Shown: positions 45,500-59,300 of the stretch, piece by piece
How the letters are laid out: each line of letters opens with the position of its first letter
How positions within the stretch are numbered: the first letter of the stretch is position 1
Assembly (NCBI GenBank): GCA_012934845.2
Contig: WNNJ02001257.1
Span: 124,001-188,000, forward strand
Source of the DNA: Pomphorhynchus laevis
Taxonomy: Eukaryota; Acanthocephala; Palaeacanthocephala; Echinorhynchida; Pomphorhynchidae
Direction: 5' to 3'
Length of the DNA stretch: 64,000 nt
Notes under the pieces: model-generated
The model's input: only the letters and a program-made list of their open reading frames with translations
What the model was told of the DNA's origin: nothing
Database searches by the model: none
Made by a program: the position numbers and the translations under genes

Positions 45500-46560
45500 C
45501 CGAAATGGTGTTGCTTGTTAGACTGGACTTTAATTCACGACTTGCAGTCACCATGTCACTTCTAGACGACCAATGAGTACCCGGCAACACTCATCAGAAG
45601 AATGAAATACTCATTGGCCATTTCGGTTGCCTGTGTGACATTGTGAATAAAGGCGTTTCCGACACTGCTTAATTCTCTGAGGCTTACGCTCTTCACCAGA
45701 TCAAATTGCTGTGCGGACCATTCTTAAACACTAGGCAGAGGTTCTTGCTGGATTGTCGCTGCACTCGTTGGATTCTTAATGGATACAGCATGTATAATAG
45801 TAGTGCACGGATGTGCTGAGTAGACAACGGTCCAGGATTTCAGTCTAACAAGCAACACCATTTTCTATAGATGCCGTATTTCGAAAGAAATCCTGGACCG
45901 TTGTCTACTCAGAACATTCGTGCACTACTATTATATATACTATGTTTTGTCATATTCGATTATTCAAACCAGACCGGCAACACTCATCAGTAGAATGAAG
46001 TACTAACTGCCCGTTTCAGTTGCCTGTGTGACTTTGTGAATAAATGCGTTTCCGACACTTTGCTTAATTGTCTGAGGCTTACGCTCTTAACCAGATTGAA
46101 TTGCTGTGCGGACCATCCTTAAACACTAGGCAGAGGTTGTTGCTGAATTGTCGCTGCACTCGTTGGATCCTTTTTATATAAGGAAACAGTGTACACCGAC
46201 GGCCAGCAAATCCGTGCACTACTATTACACATGCTGTATTCATTAAGAATCCAACGAGTGCAGCGACAATCTAGCAAGAACCTCTGCCTTGTGTTTAAGA
46301 ATGGTCCGCACAGCAATTCGATCTGGTAAAGAGCGTAAGCCTCAGAGAATTAAGCAAAGTGTCGGAAACGCCTTCATTCACAATGTCACGCAGGCAAACG
46401 AAACGACCAGTGAGTACTTCATTTTACTGATGAATGTTGCCGGGTACTCATTGGTCGTCTAGAAGTGACATGGTGACTGAAAGTCGTGAATCAAAGTCCA
46501 GCCTAACTGGACTGGACTGAAAGTCTGGATTATCCTAAAAGACAGTGCAGCATAAAACTA
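45500..46560. repeat. Cluster of inverted ~193-bp tRNA-like units
   Basis: At least three copies of the unit seen at 33.9 kb occur here: two on the minus strand (boxes near 45580-45615 and 45975-46015) and one on the plus strand (GAAAC near 46401, CTGATGA near 46421). Each carries the tRNA-like GAGCGTAAGCCTCAG stretch and the GGCAA/TTGCC arms. Longer flanks repeat too (TCCAACGAGTGCAGCGACAA). Opposed copies give long fold-back potential. Minus-strand frames here are by-products of the repeat. Confidence 0.65.
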
Positions 46561-46619
46561 TATATTTAATATACATAATATAAGAGTTGTATTACACTTG
46601 TTGTATTCTTTCAATGGTC

Positions 46620-46870
46620 GGTTTGATAGTATCCTCGTGTAGATTTTGAAATCCTATCAGCTTTGGCTTTTATACCTTCGGTATAAAAGCCAAATATAAA
46701 TCAGCATTTCGGCGATAAGGAGTTCAGCAGTAACAGTAACAGGACCGAAACATGAAATGTAGGCGTTGGGCTCACTTCTGATGAGGTCTACCCACGCTGA
46801 TTGTAGTGTGCAGTGATGCTGATAGGATTTAAAGAACCACCCGAGGATAATATCGAACCGACCACTGAAA
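46620..46870 (-). mobile_element. tRNA-derived SINE-like repeat with hammerhead-like boxes
   Basis: On the minus strand GTGGTCGGTTCGATATTATC resembles a B-box region. On the plus strand GGACCGAAAC (46742) and CTGATGAGGTC (46778) form the bipartite motif, with GACC/GGTC pairing and an ACAT/ATGT hairpin after GAAA. The left flank repeats the B-box side inverted. A perfect 15-bp hairpin (46662-46694, loop TTC) interrupts it. Confidence 0.5.
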
Positions 46871-47038
46871 TAAAAAATATATTTAATATACGATAATATA
46901 AGATATAAGATAATATAAGATATTTCAAATATACACGCAAATGAAAAGTTTAAGAATTAAAATGTAAAGAATAAAAATGTATTTGAAACAAATAGTCAAA
47001 TTGTTTATACAACATTCTTATTATTACAATAGAACAAA

Positions 47039-47302
47039 TCAAACGTACACGTGGTCGAATAGGATTTCAATTCGATTTTGCAAACGATGCAAAATTTCTG
47101 TAATATCTTTCAATTGTTCTTCTGGAAGATATATGTTGCTCGTTTGTGTTAATTTCTCTTTTATAACACTAAGCCTATTTTTTGGCCCGGATTCAGAAAC
47201 CATTACTTGACTTAGCAGATTGCTTAAGCGAGCATATAAAGTCTCTTCATCACGACTAAGGGCAAATCCTGGTTTGATTTTGACATTTAGTCGAACCAGA
47301 AT
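47039..47302 (-). CDS. NUP54: NUP54 exon 7 (terminal)
   Basis: It encodes ILVRLNVKIKPGFALSRDEE then TLYARLSNLLSQ, and ends EILFDHVYV and TGA. The length and the C-terminal helix fit the family end. Confidence 0.88.
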   Translation of the reverse strand: MLVRLNVKIKPGFALSRDEETLYARLSNLLSQVMVSESGPKNRLSVIKEKLTQTSNIYLPEEQLKDITEILHRLQNRIEILFDHVYV

Positions 47303-50300
47303 CTAAAAAGTTATAATCTTTTTTAAACGTTTATGGTTTAACTACTCTAAACCTGAAGCATTTGATGCCTGCAACTTAGTGAGCACCGGATCAGTTCCTT
47401 ATATCTGCTTCTTAGTATAGTTACATTTTTACTTATGCGATCGATTTGCTCTTCGATTTTGTTCATCTGTTGTATCTGAATCTTAGCTTCTGTCGTTTGC
47501 GCACACAAGCGATCTTTTACGCCTAATTACACAAATTTTACATTAAAAAATCCTATATTAATTATATCTAATAACCCTTAAAACCAATCACAGGTATCGG
47601 CATTAGTTCTTCAGGTTCTGGGTTTTCCATATTGGCTTGCTTCCATAATGCTGGTGATATTCCTAAATTACAAATGTCCATAAGTTATTCAAATTTATAT
47701 AATAAATGTAATGAAAATGATTTCGTTACGATTATAAGCTGCATAAATTAGAAATTTTTATAATAAGTTCAAACTATAAGCTATAAAATGACCTATATTC
47801 AGAAGTCCATTTTTGGCCCCGCTTCAGAACCTACCACTTGGCTTATCAGATTGCTATGGCGAGCATATAATGTATCTTCACGACTAAGTGCGAATCAGTC
47901 GTGATTTGCACTCAGTATTACACTTTCTTATTTAAATACATCGTATATTATTTATTATTCAATTCATAAAAATAAACTTTTATTTTAAATTTCAATTTTA
48001 AATAAATTATATTAAATCTTATATAACAATTATTTATAATTATTTATGAACGATGAGATGATTCCGTGTGATGTTGTTTATAATCAGTTTGGCAGCCACG
48101 AAAGAATCGACAAAACGATACTTAGTACAGTTTCGTCATCGTTTTGACTCATCAGTGTCGGGTACTTCCCACTGCTGGATGCAGAGGAGGACAGACGGCA
48201 CAAGGCGAGTCAAAAAATATTTTAACAATATATTATGATATTTTAATAATATAATATATTATCATATATTATGTGTTAATCAATTCATAAAAATTGATTT
48301 TTATTTTAAATTTTAAATATAAATTTAATTACTTTTAAAATTGCATTCGGAGATAATGTAATCATTAGTTGGCTCTTTCTCAGAGAAAAATAAGAAAAAT
48401 ATTATTATTTTTGAATTTTCGCCAATGCAATTGGCCTCTTCAGAAAACACTGAAGAGGCCAACCAACACTGAAGAGGCCTTTTAATTTAATAAATTGAAT
48501 TAAAAGCATTTGGTTCGAAAAAGTTATTATTGATTACATTTCATTGCAATAGATAGATGATTCTTTGAAACTATGTGAGTTTGGAAAGTAATAAATAAAA
48601 TACATTGTAATGAGCAATAAGAAAAGAAAGATCAAAACCCAACTTGTGATTGAAACTTTACAATTTTCCTGGTATGCGAAAAAATCCTTAATTCTACAAC
48701 AGTGATAACTTAAATATGCAAGTTATTAAATTAATTAGCTAATAAACTATCTTCTTCTATTTTCTTAAGTGTTTCTCCCGTGTAGGGACGGGATCCGCTG
48801 CTTTTGTTGCCTCCATTTGGTTTTATCAAGGGCCTCTTTGGTTTCCAGACTAACACTCATCAAATCCTGAAGTATAGCGTCCATTCATTGCAATTTGGAT
48901 CTTCCCATCGGTCGTTTTCCATCCACTGTCACGGTGATGTTCTTATTTGATGGCTGGTATTCGTGTGTGAGGATAACGTGGCCATTGTAGTCGACGTTCG
49001 CGGAGTTTCTCTATTATTAACCTTAAGCCAAACTGGTTCCTTATTTCTTCGTTCCGGACATGATCTTTTAGTTTTTCCTGCTGTCCATCCAAGCATTTTT
49101 GTATCCAATGCGACCACTCTGAGTTCTTCATATTTGGATATTGGCAAACATTAAGCGCCACAGAGTGCGACGGGGCGTATTACAGTTTTGTAAATTTTCG
49201 ACTTCAGTCGGTATTTCATCTTCAGATCGCAAAGAATACCGGTAACTGACCGACACTTCATCCAGGCAGCATTTATTCGAGAGAATACTTCTGAATGTAA
49301 GTTACCGTCCGCCGCTATGGTTAATATAAACTATCATTATGTATTACTTTGCGAATCTTAAACTATGAAATAAAATAATTTAATATCTTGATGATGAGTT
49401 AATAAAAGAGTTTGAAATACTATTTTGGTATTTAAACTATTTGAGTATACTTTAAATAACATTTGCAACGTGAAATAGAAAAGTAGTTAGAACTTAAAAA
49501 TATTCGAAACATATTCATCACAGAAATGCGCAGTGAATGAACAATTAGTGAAAAATGATCACAATAAATGATATTTATAAATTTGAGAGTGAAAGTACAA
49601 TTACAATTATATCAAATTATTAGATTATTAAACTATACAAATAAAAATGTAATGTTTGTGATGTTATAAATAATAATTGTATCGTAAGTAATACGACAAA
49701 CAAATGTTTTTCATTAAATATTAATAATAATTGTAACTGCAATACCGCAGGTGTAGTGTATCTTATACAATGTACATGTGGATTGCAATATATAGGAAAA
49801 ACATATCAAATGTTAAAAACTAGGTTTAGGCAACACATATATAATATACAGCATAATAGTCAAACTATATTTCATAAACATATGAGATTAATAGGACATG
49901 ATATTAAAAACTGTAAATTATTTATTTTAGAACATATTATCGAAGAAAACATTTCAATATTAAATCAAAAACTATTAGAAAAAGAAGATTTTTGGATTAA
50001 AACGCTTAATTCCATGTACCCATTAGGATTGAATGACGTGGTACAAGGAATTGGCAGAAGTAGTATAATACATAATAAACAACTATATTATAATAATCCG
50101 GTTCAACGCAAACCAAGAAGTCATGGTGATAAAAGGAATAGGAAAAATAGAGTTAAAAATATTAAAAAAGATATGTATATAAATGAACGATTAGAAATAT
50201 TAAAACAACTTTTAAGTGATAATAAGCTAAAAGATCTTTATGTAAATATAAGAAGTTTTTCTAAAGATATCATATGTTCAATAAATCAAAGATTAATTAA

Positions 50301-53300
50301 CGACTATGATAGGCTAAGTTGTATAATAGACAGTTATTGTAATACAAAATACTATAATCGTACAATAAATGTTAATAATAACAATAGAAAATATACATTA
50401 ACCATAAACTTCATTAATAAATGTATAGATAACATAAATATAGCCGGACTTTTAAATAATTCTAAAAGTAAAGAAATAATAGGGTCAGATTTAAGTAAAT
50501 ATATTCCTAAAATAAGGTATAAACTCCTACCACCATTAGGACGAAAAATTTGTAATTATAATAAAGAATTAAAATCAATATGTAACGATAATATTAGAAA
50601 CATAATGGAAACAGAATGCAATTGTAAAAGTCTTAGTTTTGATAAAATAAATGAACATATATGTACCCATAATCTAGAATTAATTGAAAATTGTGAATTA
50701 AGAAAGCTGCTATCAAAAGGGTATAAATATAGATTAAATAACAACAACGACAAAAATAAAATTTACAGTTTGTTATATAATAACTTAAATGATTACTTTA
50801 GTAAGCTGATTAATAGTGAAAGTTCGATAAAAATTTGGAAAGATTATATATTTGATAAAATTAAAAATAAAATGAAAATAACAAACAATTATAAAAGGAA
50901 AGATAAAATTAATAAAGATATGTATAAAGAACTTACTAAATTAAAGGATAACTATATAATAACAACTATTGATAAAGCTAGTAATAACTTTGTCTTCATA
51001 TGCAAAAAGCTTTATTATGATAACTAATGAAAGAGGTTAATTCTAATTATTTGAATGTAAATACAACATATGAACGTAGTGAGTTAAGTTTAGAAACAAT
51101 TATTACAAGTCACTGTTCTAAATTGGATATAAAGTGTATTAAGGTTGAATTAGATAATAAAACTATACCTATATTATATTGGAATCCAAAATTACATAAA
51201 AATCCAATAAAACCTAGGTTCATATGTAGTGCGTTTAAATGTACATTAAAACCACTTTCTGTCTATATGAATAAAATACTTAAAGTAATTAAAGCACACT
51301 TCAAAAATATTGTAAGGTAATCGAAATTAATACTGGTATAAAACACTATTTCAGTATTAATTCTACAAAAGAATTTTTAGAACAGACAAAAGGAATAAAT
51401 TTTCAAAATATAAATACATACGATTTTAGTACGCTTTATACAAATCTAGATTTAGTAGATATTAAAGAAGCATTAGTAAAATTAATTAATCTAATATTCG
51501 GAAAAGGATATGCATATATATGTTATAATAATTATAACGCCTATCTAACAAAAATTATACCATCAAGTAAATATAAATATATGGATAAAATTGAATTAAT
51601 AGAATCCTTAAATATTTTGATAAATCAAAATTATTTAAAAGTAGGGACATCTATATTTAGACAAGTAAAAGGTGTTCCAATGGGTGGTAATATTAGCCCA
51701 ATTATAGCTGACTTGCTTTTAAGCTTTATAGAATATGAATTTGTTCATAACTGTGTAAAAACTAAATCTAAACAATATAAATATATGAAATATATGTTTC
51801 GATACATTGATGATATATGTGTATTTACTTCTAATAATTTTTATTCAAGTAGTGAGCACATTTATCCAGAAAGCCTTATTCTTAACAAAACCAATATTAA
51901 TGATAAAAAAGGTGTATATCTAGATATGAACATTAAATTAACATTAACTAAAACTACTATTAATTTATATCGTAAAGATGACATATTTAAATTTACAAGA
52001 AACATATTTTTGCATGAGCATTTATGCATACCATATAATACATATTTTAAACTAGGTTACTATAAAAATAACATCAAGCAGCAAATAGTAAAATATATAA
52101 ATCAACACAATAATATAAAGAATAAATTTAAACTCTTAAGTGGCAAATTTTTATGGATTGATAATAAATAATATACTTTGCATTAGAATAAGATACTAGA
52201 TAGTTTTATCAGACGAAATACATCCTTAGCATGTATTTGGCTCCGCTGCCATGTTGGGTAGAGGAGTTAGGGGCCGAAACCTGATAGCATAGCAGTTCCT
52301 CCTGATGACCTCTAATTATTATTCTGATACAACGTCTGTTATTTATTAGTCAATTCTTAAAAATTGATTTTTATTTTAAATTTCAATTTTTTATTTTTTA
52401 TTTTTTTAACTTGATTTAAATTATAGAAAATCTAAAAACAATTATTAATTTTATTATTTAATTATTAAAATTTTGATTTAGCATTATTATGTTTTGTTTA
52501 TTTTATAATTATAAACCAATACGTAGACTCAGTTAGCTGATTTAATTTATTTAATTATTTATTTATATATTTTTTTTGTTTGAAAAAAAATAAAACAAAA
52601 CTTCGATAATAAAAAACACATTTGTAGATAAAATTTAATAACATAACGAATTAACTTTAAAATAAGTAATACTTAAGTGTTATCTAAGTGCATAAAAATA
52701 ATACATATTTCAGTATATGGAATATAATTGCAAGTCTGTAATCCTTAGATTTACTAAATTTTACGAATATTATTATTTTAAAAGTTAAAATTTCACTTAA
52801 GATCGAGTTTACATCGCTTTAAATTTCTGTAAATGTCTGCTAGACAATTACCTTAATAATTAAAAAATAACTAAATTAAGGATAAATAAATTTTGCTGTT
52901 TAAAATAAACTGCATATCTTTAGTTTAAGCTCGAAATACTTTAGAAATACTTCATTAAAACAAAACTCGAAACGATCAAACGATAAGTCTAAATTCATGA
53001 TCAAATGATAAGTCTAAATTTTTGCACTGGGGAAAGCTAGTCATGTGATAGGAGTAAAGGTTTATTGAGTTGGATTCATGTAAGAATAATTATAATTTAA
53101 CAAATTCAAAATTCGCGAATTTCGGAGTAAATAAAGTCAGCTGATGTGTCTAGGATACGTTCTGAGAATGTATATGGAACTCTTTCTAATTAGGGTGTTT
53201 AAGGCTGATCACTTGGAGAATAGATTACAGAGTAACACCTTTGGATAGTTGTATTTTTCTCCACATCTATTGATAGTTGTGGAGAAAATAAATTATTTCA

Positions 53301-56300
53301 ATTTGACACTGAACATATCGAATTATGCAAAGTGAGCTTTGGCTTAAAACTGAAGATAGCGAGGCCTGAAGTAACCTGATTCGTAGACGGATGATTATCA
53401 TCAGATGATAATTATTTAATTAGTTATCATTTATATGATATATATATGATAAAACGATTTATTTATGATCAGATGTCTTTTTGATCTGTAATCCAATTTA
53501 AGGATTTTCCCTTAAATTCCTTAAATCGAATTACAGATGAGTAGTGGCAGAAAAGTGTCATTACCAAATTATAACATCTAGAGATAGTGAGACTATTTGT
53601 TATTTTGAACTTGTTTATATAGATCTGCATGATTGTATTATATTTTTTACAATGCCAGGTTGTAAACATGAATATGGCGTTATTCTGATGAAGGCATTAT
53701 AGCCGAAACATTAAAAAGATACTAGTGTTTATATTTATATACTATATTTAAATACAGACAAAACGGCAAATTTAATAGCAATAAATGCACTTTGTCAAAA
53801 CTATTTGTTAATCTACACTCGTGGTTTGTAATTATAAATGTTCAAAAACCAAAAAGTCAAGATATCAGCAAGATAATATCAAGGCCATTTTTGATATCAA
53901 ATTCAATAACATTAATTTTACATTAGTACCATACCATCTGGAGGATTACTTAGATATAAATCTAAATCGTTGTAAGCCCATGGGTTTTGAGGGAAAATAT
54001 CTGCGAATCCAAGCTTTTCGCATTCAGTCTTCCAATTGACAGTTTGTTGACTAGTTGTTATGGAGGAAAATGAAAACGTCGAAGCAGCAGTGGTTGTTGC
54101 TGACTTTTGAACCGCAGACTCAATAAATTTAATAACATCGTTTGCCGGAATTCGTCTTTCACTAGTTACAAAAGGTCCTTTATCCAAGGCGAACAACGGT
54201 TGCTTTTCAATTACTCTGAACAGTAGCTTAAAAATTCATTATAGTTTAACAAAATGGCAAAATAGTTAATGCTAACCTCAGTTGTATCATTAGGTAATGG
54301 TTTGATACCTTCAACTTCTATAGAAACATTAGGACTACTTTCAAACATTTTGTGAAAAATATCGATTATTGTCTGTTTCTGGGAACGGACATCCTCAAGA
54401 CTCTTTCTTAATAGTAACGCAACTACACTATCATCTTTCAGTTTAGATGGCTTCGTTGCAAATGTAAAGCTCTAAATCAGGAGGAAAACAATTATTCTTA
54501 AAATAACTTGATCTGCTTTCATTTTTATTTTGTTTTTGATCCGTTTTATACTTTTTACCTAATTGTAGGTTTGAATAAATTGTAAGTTTAAAATAATTGC
54601 ACTTTCGAACTAATTGCACGTTTGAACAAATTACACGTCTGAACTAATTATACGTTTGAACTAATTATACGTTTCAATAAATTGAACGTTTGAACTAGTT
54701 GTACGTTTGAACTAATTGTATGTTTGAACTAATTGTACGTTTGTATAAATTGCACTTTTGAACAAACACCATAAGCACTATAAATAAGTGTTTTTTCGAG
54801 GTGGGCATTGTAGGTAAAATACGAAATATTTAGAGCCTAATGTTTAAATTAATAAATTGTACATTTGAACAAATTGCACGTCTGAATAAATTGAACGTTT
54901 GAACTAATTGTACGTTAGAGCAAATTGCACGTTTGAACTAATTGTATGTTTGCATAAATTGTACTTTTGATCAAATTGAACGTTTGCATAAATTGTACTT
55001 TCGAACAAACACTTAAAAACACTTATAAACCCTTTATAAACACTTATAAATAAGTGTTTATTAGAGGTGGGCATTGAAGGTAAAATACGAAATATTTAGA
55101 GCATAATGTTTAAATATTTTTTTTAATGTTTAAATTTTTTACCTTAAATGCTGCATATTGGTTATTATTGTTAACTTTAGTCTGGAGGTTTGGACCACAG
55201 AATACAGTCCCATTCCCGTGAAGTAACTGCAATTGATTCCACTTTGTAATAGTTGTGTCTCTTTGATCGCCGAATAGTTGTGGGACGGTAATACTGCGAA
55301 GTATGATTTCATCCTCGTTCACTTGCGGAACCTGTGATGCTAGAGTCGATACAGGTTGTGTTGCTAAACAAATCCTCAAGAGTTGTATTCTTGCAAGCCC
55401 ATTTTACAATAAATCGAAAACTTTGGCAAAAGTCAAGCATCTTGATAAAATGCTACTGGATGATGATATTTTATAGATTATTATTTTACTCTATATTAAT
55501 TCAAGCTTAATATTTTGTATTATGCTTGGTATATGGATATTGATTGGTTATTTTTATTGATTGATTGGTTAAAATTCTTCTGCTTGTGACAAAAAAAATA
55601 TTTTTCACTAATACTTAATTATACATTATCCTCATCCTCACAGGAATTCTTATTTTTTGATGCAGCAGGACGGTATTAATCAGCCTTTAATCAGCCTTTA
55701 ATCAGCCTTATTAATCAGCCTGGGTGGGTCATATCAGCTGATGACCTAGAACTATAATTAACGTTTCCACTCTTATTATCTGCTTACTCCGTACACTGAT
55801 GCTGATCGGATTCGAACTCAGGACGTTTGTATCGCGATTCAACGCTATATACACTAAGCTGGCTGCTCCAGGGGTGTAGAACTACATTTATGTATCTTAC
55901 TTTTGGTAGGGGATCGTATTCTAGCGAACTATTAGAAACCTACCCTAGTTGTGTGATCCGCTAGCCGGATCACTGTTTTTCACATCGTTACTTGTAATGA
56001 ATGTTTTTAATTAAATTTGATTGCATCTGTGAGCTGAAATTTTTCTGATTGTGGCACGGTATTATCCTTACAGATATTGTTCCTATTTTTGACACATCAG
56101 GACGTTATTAATCAGCTGCTGATCTAGACCTATATTTCACGTTTCGACCCTTATTATCTGCTTACTCCGTACACTGATGATGATTGGATTCGAACTCAGG
56201 ACGTTTGTATCGCGATTCAACGCTATATACACCAGACTGGCTTCTCCAGTTGTGTAGGACTACATTTCTGTAAATTACTTTTAGTAGAGGATCGTATTCT

Positions 56301-59300
56301 AGCGATCTATTAGAAACTTACAAACTATTGATATTACTTGAACAAACTATTTAAATTAATCATTAATTATTATTTATATTATTACTATTTATTTTGTCTA
56401 ATATGCAGTACTATATACAGTTCTTCATAACACTTATTCGTTGGATCCAACTCTCGTTATTGACAACGATTTTATGCTTTCACGAGAAGGATTGACTTAG
56501 GATGATCACTTATCAATGATAGCGTTTGCTGCATCTACACTTCCTCTAATGCAACGCATACGCCAAGCATTTCCACGTGTTATTCAAAAATGGTGTGCCG
56601 ATGATTTATCTTGTGTTGATTTAGTACGAGATCTGATTGGTGTGATTGACATGGCAACGAAGTTTGAACCCGCGTATAGATTTTATGTAAATGTGTACAA
56701 ATGCAAACTTCTAGTAGCTAAGAAAAACATAACAGCCACGAATGTATTCTCCGCAAAATCGATACAAATAACAACGGAAGGCATCGAAGTACTAGGTGGA
56801 CCAGCAGGAAACTCGATCTTCAGTAAGTCGTGGTTAAGAACTAAGGTGTTGGAGTGGGTCAACATTATTGAAAGGCTTTCATTTGTAGCAAAAATGATCC
56901 TCAGGCGGCATAAAATTGTTTCATTGTAGCCTGTCAACATAAATGGAGATATGCATTTCGATCGAACAAATGTAAACCGCACCTAATAGCTCCACTAGAT
57001 TATTGCATCGATAAATGTTTTTACCAGAAATAACAGGTCAAACAAAATTAACAGAATATCAAAGAGAAGTCATAGCCCTTCCGGCTCGTTTTGTGGTCTC
57101 GGAATTGTCGGCATACGACATTATGTACCACAGAATAGGATTTCTAGTCAGCTATGTGTTCACCTCTTCAAGTCGGATTGGTTGGTATTGAATTAGATCA
57201 TGCGCAAAACGAAATTTCAAAACTAGATATTTGGAGCGGAACGGTAATATAAAGGGAGATGTAGATGCCCTATTAGACAGAAGTAATAACGTAATGCGAC
57301 AAGCAATACTTCAATCGCAAGCAGAATGTGCTTCAACGTGGCTATCATCCAGAATTCATGAAGAATCGAAACTACGTCTTTCAAAAGTAGAATTTAGAGA
57401 TGCAATATGCCCTCGCTATGCTTGGCCACTTCACAATGCCCCCAAAAAATGCATATGTGGTTATTTAAATACCGCTATACATTCTATGTCCTGCCGTGGT
57501 AACGGGAAAACACTTGTTCGACACAACGTGGTACGAGATACTTTTGGTCAGATATTGCAAAATGCATTACGTCATGTGGAAATTGAGCCCTTACTATAAG
57601 ATGTTAGCCCTTCGGTAAAATTTGCAAATTCTTTAACTTCCAGAGATCGTTGCGCGCGTTTGGATATTGTATGCTCAGGTCTATTTGGCGGTGCAACAGA
57701 GCGAACGTTTTTTGAAGTCAGTATTCATAATCCTCTTGCTCCATCTTACGTCAGTCAAAAGCCTGCAAACATCTGTGAATTGCATGAAAATAGAAAACGC
57801 ACAAAATATTTAGAAAGAGTAACCACGGTCGAAAATGCCTCGTTTATTCCGTTAATTTTTTCCTCGTTGGGTGGAACATCAAAGGAAGCCGTAGCTGTAT
57901 TAAAACATCTTGCACATTTAGAGTCCAGTGAAACCACGACATACGTAAACGCAATTTGTTTAATGTGAAAAAGAATTGGTATCGCATTGGTAAAGGCTAA
58001 CTCATGGACCTATCGAGTAAACCGAAAATTCATATGGAACACGCTTCGTGACAATATGGTTAATCACACTAATGCATAATATTATATAATTTGAAAAGAA
58101 AGACGATTGAATTTATAACATTTTATCTTTATAATTTAGGGACCCATTTGCGGGTAACCCGATATTTTGTGTTTAAAATTTGAGATTTAAAAAATATATT
58201 AAATATACTAAATATATTTAATATTTTAATATAATATATTAAAATATATTATATGTATTTAGAACTTACTAAGTTAAAGGATAACTATATAATAACAACT
58301 ATTGATAAAGCTATTAATAACTTTGTCTTTATATGCAAAAAGCTTTATTATGATATACTAATGAAAGAGGTTAATCCTAATGATTTAAATGTAAGTCCAA
58401 CATATGAACGTAGTGAGTTGAGTTTAGAAACAATTATTACAAGTCATTGCTCAATAATGGATAAAAAGGGTATAAAGGTTGAATTAGATAATAAAACTAT
58501 ACCTATATTATATTGGAATCCAAAATTACATAAAAATCCAATAAAACCTAGGTTCATATGTAGTGCGTTTAAATGTACATTAAAACCACTTTCTGTCTAT
58601 ATGAATAAAATACTTAAAGTAATTAAAGCACACTTTAAAAAATATTGCAAGGTAATCGAAATTAATACTGGTATAAAACACTATTTCAGTATTAATTCTA
58701 CAAAAGAATTTTTAGAACAGACAAAAGGAATAAATTTTCAAAATATAAATACATACGATTTTAGTACGCTTTATACAAATCTAGATTTAGCAGATATTAA
58801 AGAAGCATTAGTAAAATTAATTAATCTAATATTAGGAAAAGGATATGCATATATATGTTATAATAATTATAACGCCTATCTAAGGCCTATCAATCAAAAA
58901 TTAAACCATCAAGTTAATATAAATATATGGATAAAATTGAATTATTAGAATCCTTAAATATTTTGATAAATCAAAATTATTTAAAAGTAGGGACATCTAT
59001 ATTTAGACAAGAAAAAGGTGTTCCAATGGGTGGTAATAGTAGCCCAATTATAGCTGACTTGTTTTTAAGCTTTATAGAATATGAATTTGTTCATAAATGT
59101 GTAAAAACTAAATCTAAACAATATAAATATATGAAATATATGTTTCGATACATTGATGATATATGTGTATTTACTTCTAATAATTTTTATTCAAGTAGTG
59201 AGCACATTTATCCAGAAAGCCTTATTCTTAACAAAACCAATATTAATGATAAAAAAGGTGTATACCTAGATATGAACATTAAATTAACATTAACTAAAAC

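Larger units (their letters stand above)
49640..52550 (+). mobile_element. Permuted Penelope-like element (Naiad-type), most complete copy
   Basis: Order: a cysteine cluster (KCNVCD..., CNCN), then GIY-YIG with VVYLIQCTCGLQYIGKT and a distal FWIKTLNSMYPLGLN, then a ~250-residue linker with TECNCKSLSF, then RT with TTIDKASNNFVFICKK, ILYWNPKLHKNPIKPRF, YDFSTLYTNLDL, VPMGGNISPIIADLLL and YMFRYIDDIC. The endonuclease precedes the RT, the reverse of ordinary PLEs. The RT frame has about three interruptions, so this copy looks inactive. The 3' flank (52172-52550) carries the bipartite GCCGAAAC...CTGATGA motif and the shared tail. It lies in NUP54 intron 4, antisense to the gene. Confidence 0.88.
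56450..58080 (+). mobile_element. 5'-truncated RT element with C-terminal zinc/REase-like domain
   Basis: It begins in the RT palm (SREGLT...DDHLSMIAFA, then IQKWCADDLSCV with the catalytic ADD). A connection region follows, with EVLGGPAGNSIFSKSW, then ASTWLSSRI. The C-terminal part has FRDAICPRYAWPLHNAPKKC, ICGYLNTAIHSMSC, RHNVVRD, then RLDIVCSGLFGGATERTFFE. It ends near 58078. The pattern matches an RT family frequent in aquatic invertebrate genomes whose name I cannot give with certainty. The C-terminal acidic positions could be a PD-(D/E)XK nuclease as in R2-like LINEs (inference). Several frame breaks. Confidence 0.7.

Noticed and set aside
55780-55890. A tRNA gene
   Set aside because: Good A- and B-box-like sequences but no acceptor-stem pairing and a long non-tRNA body; a SINE head instead.
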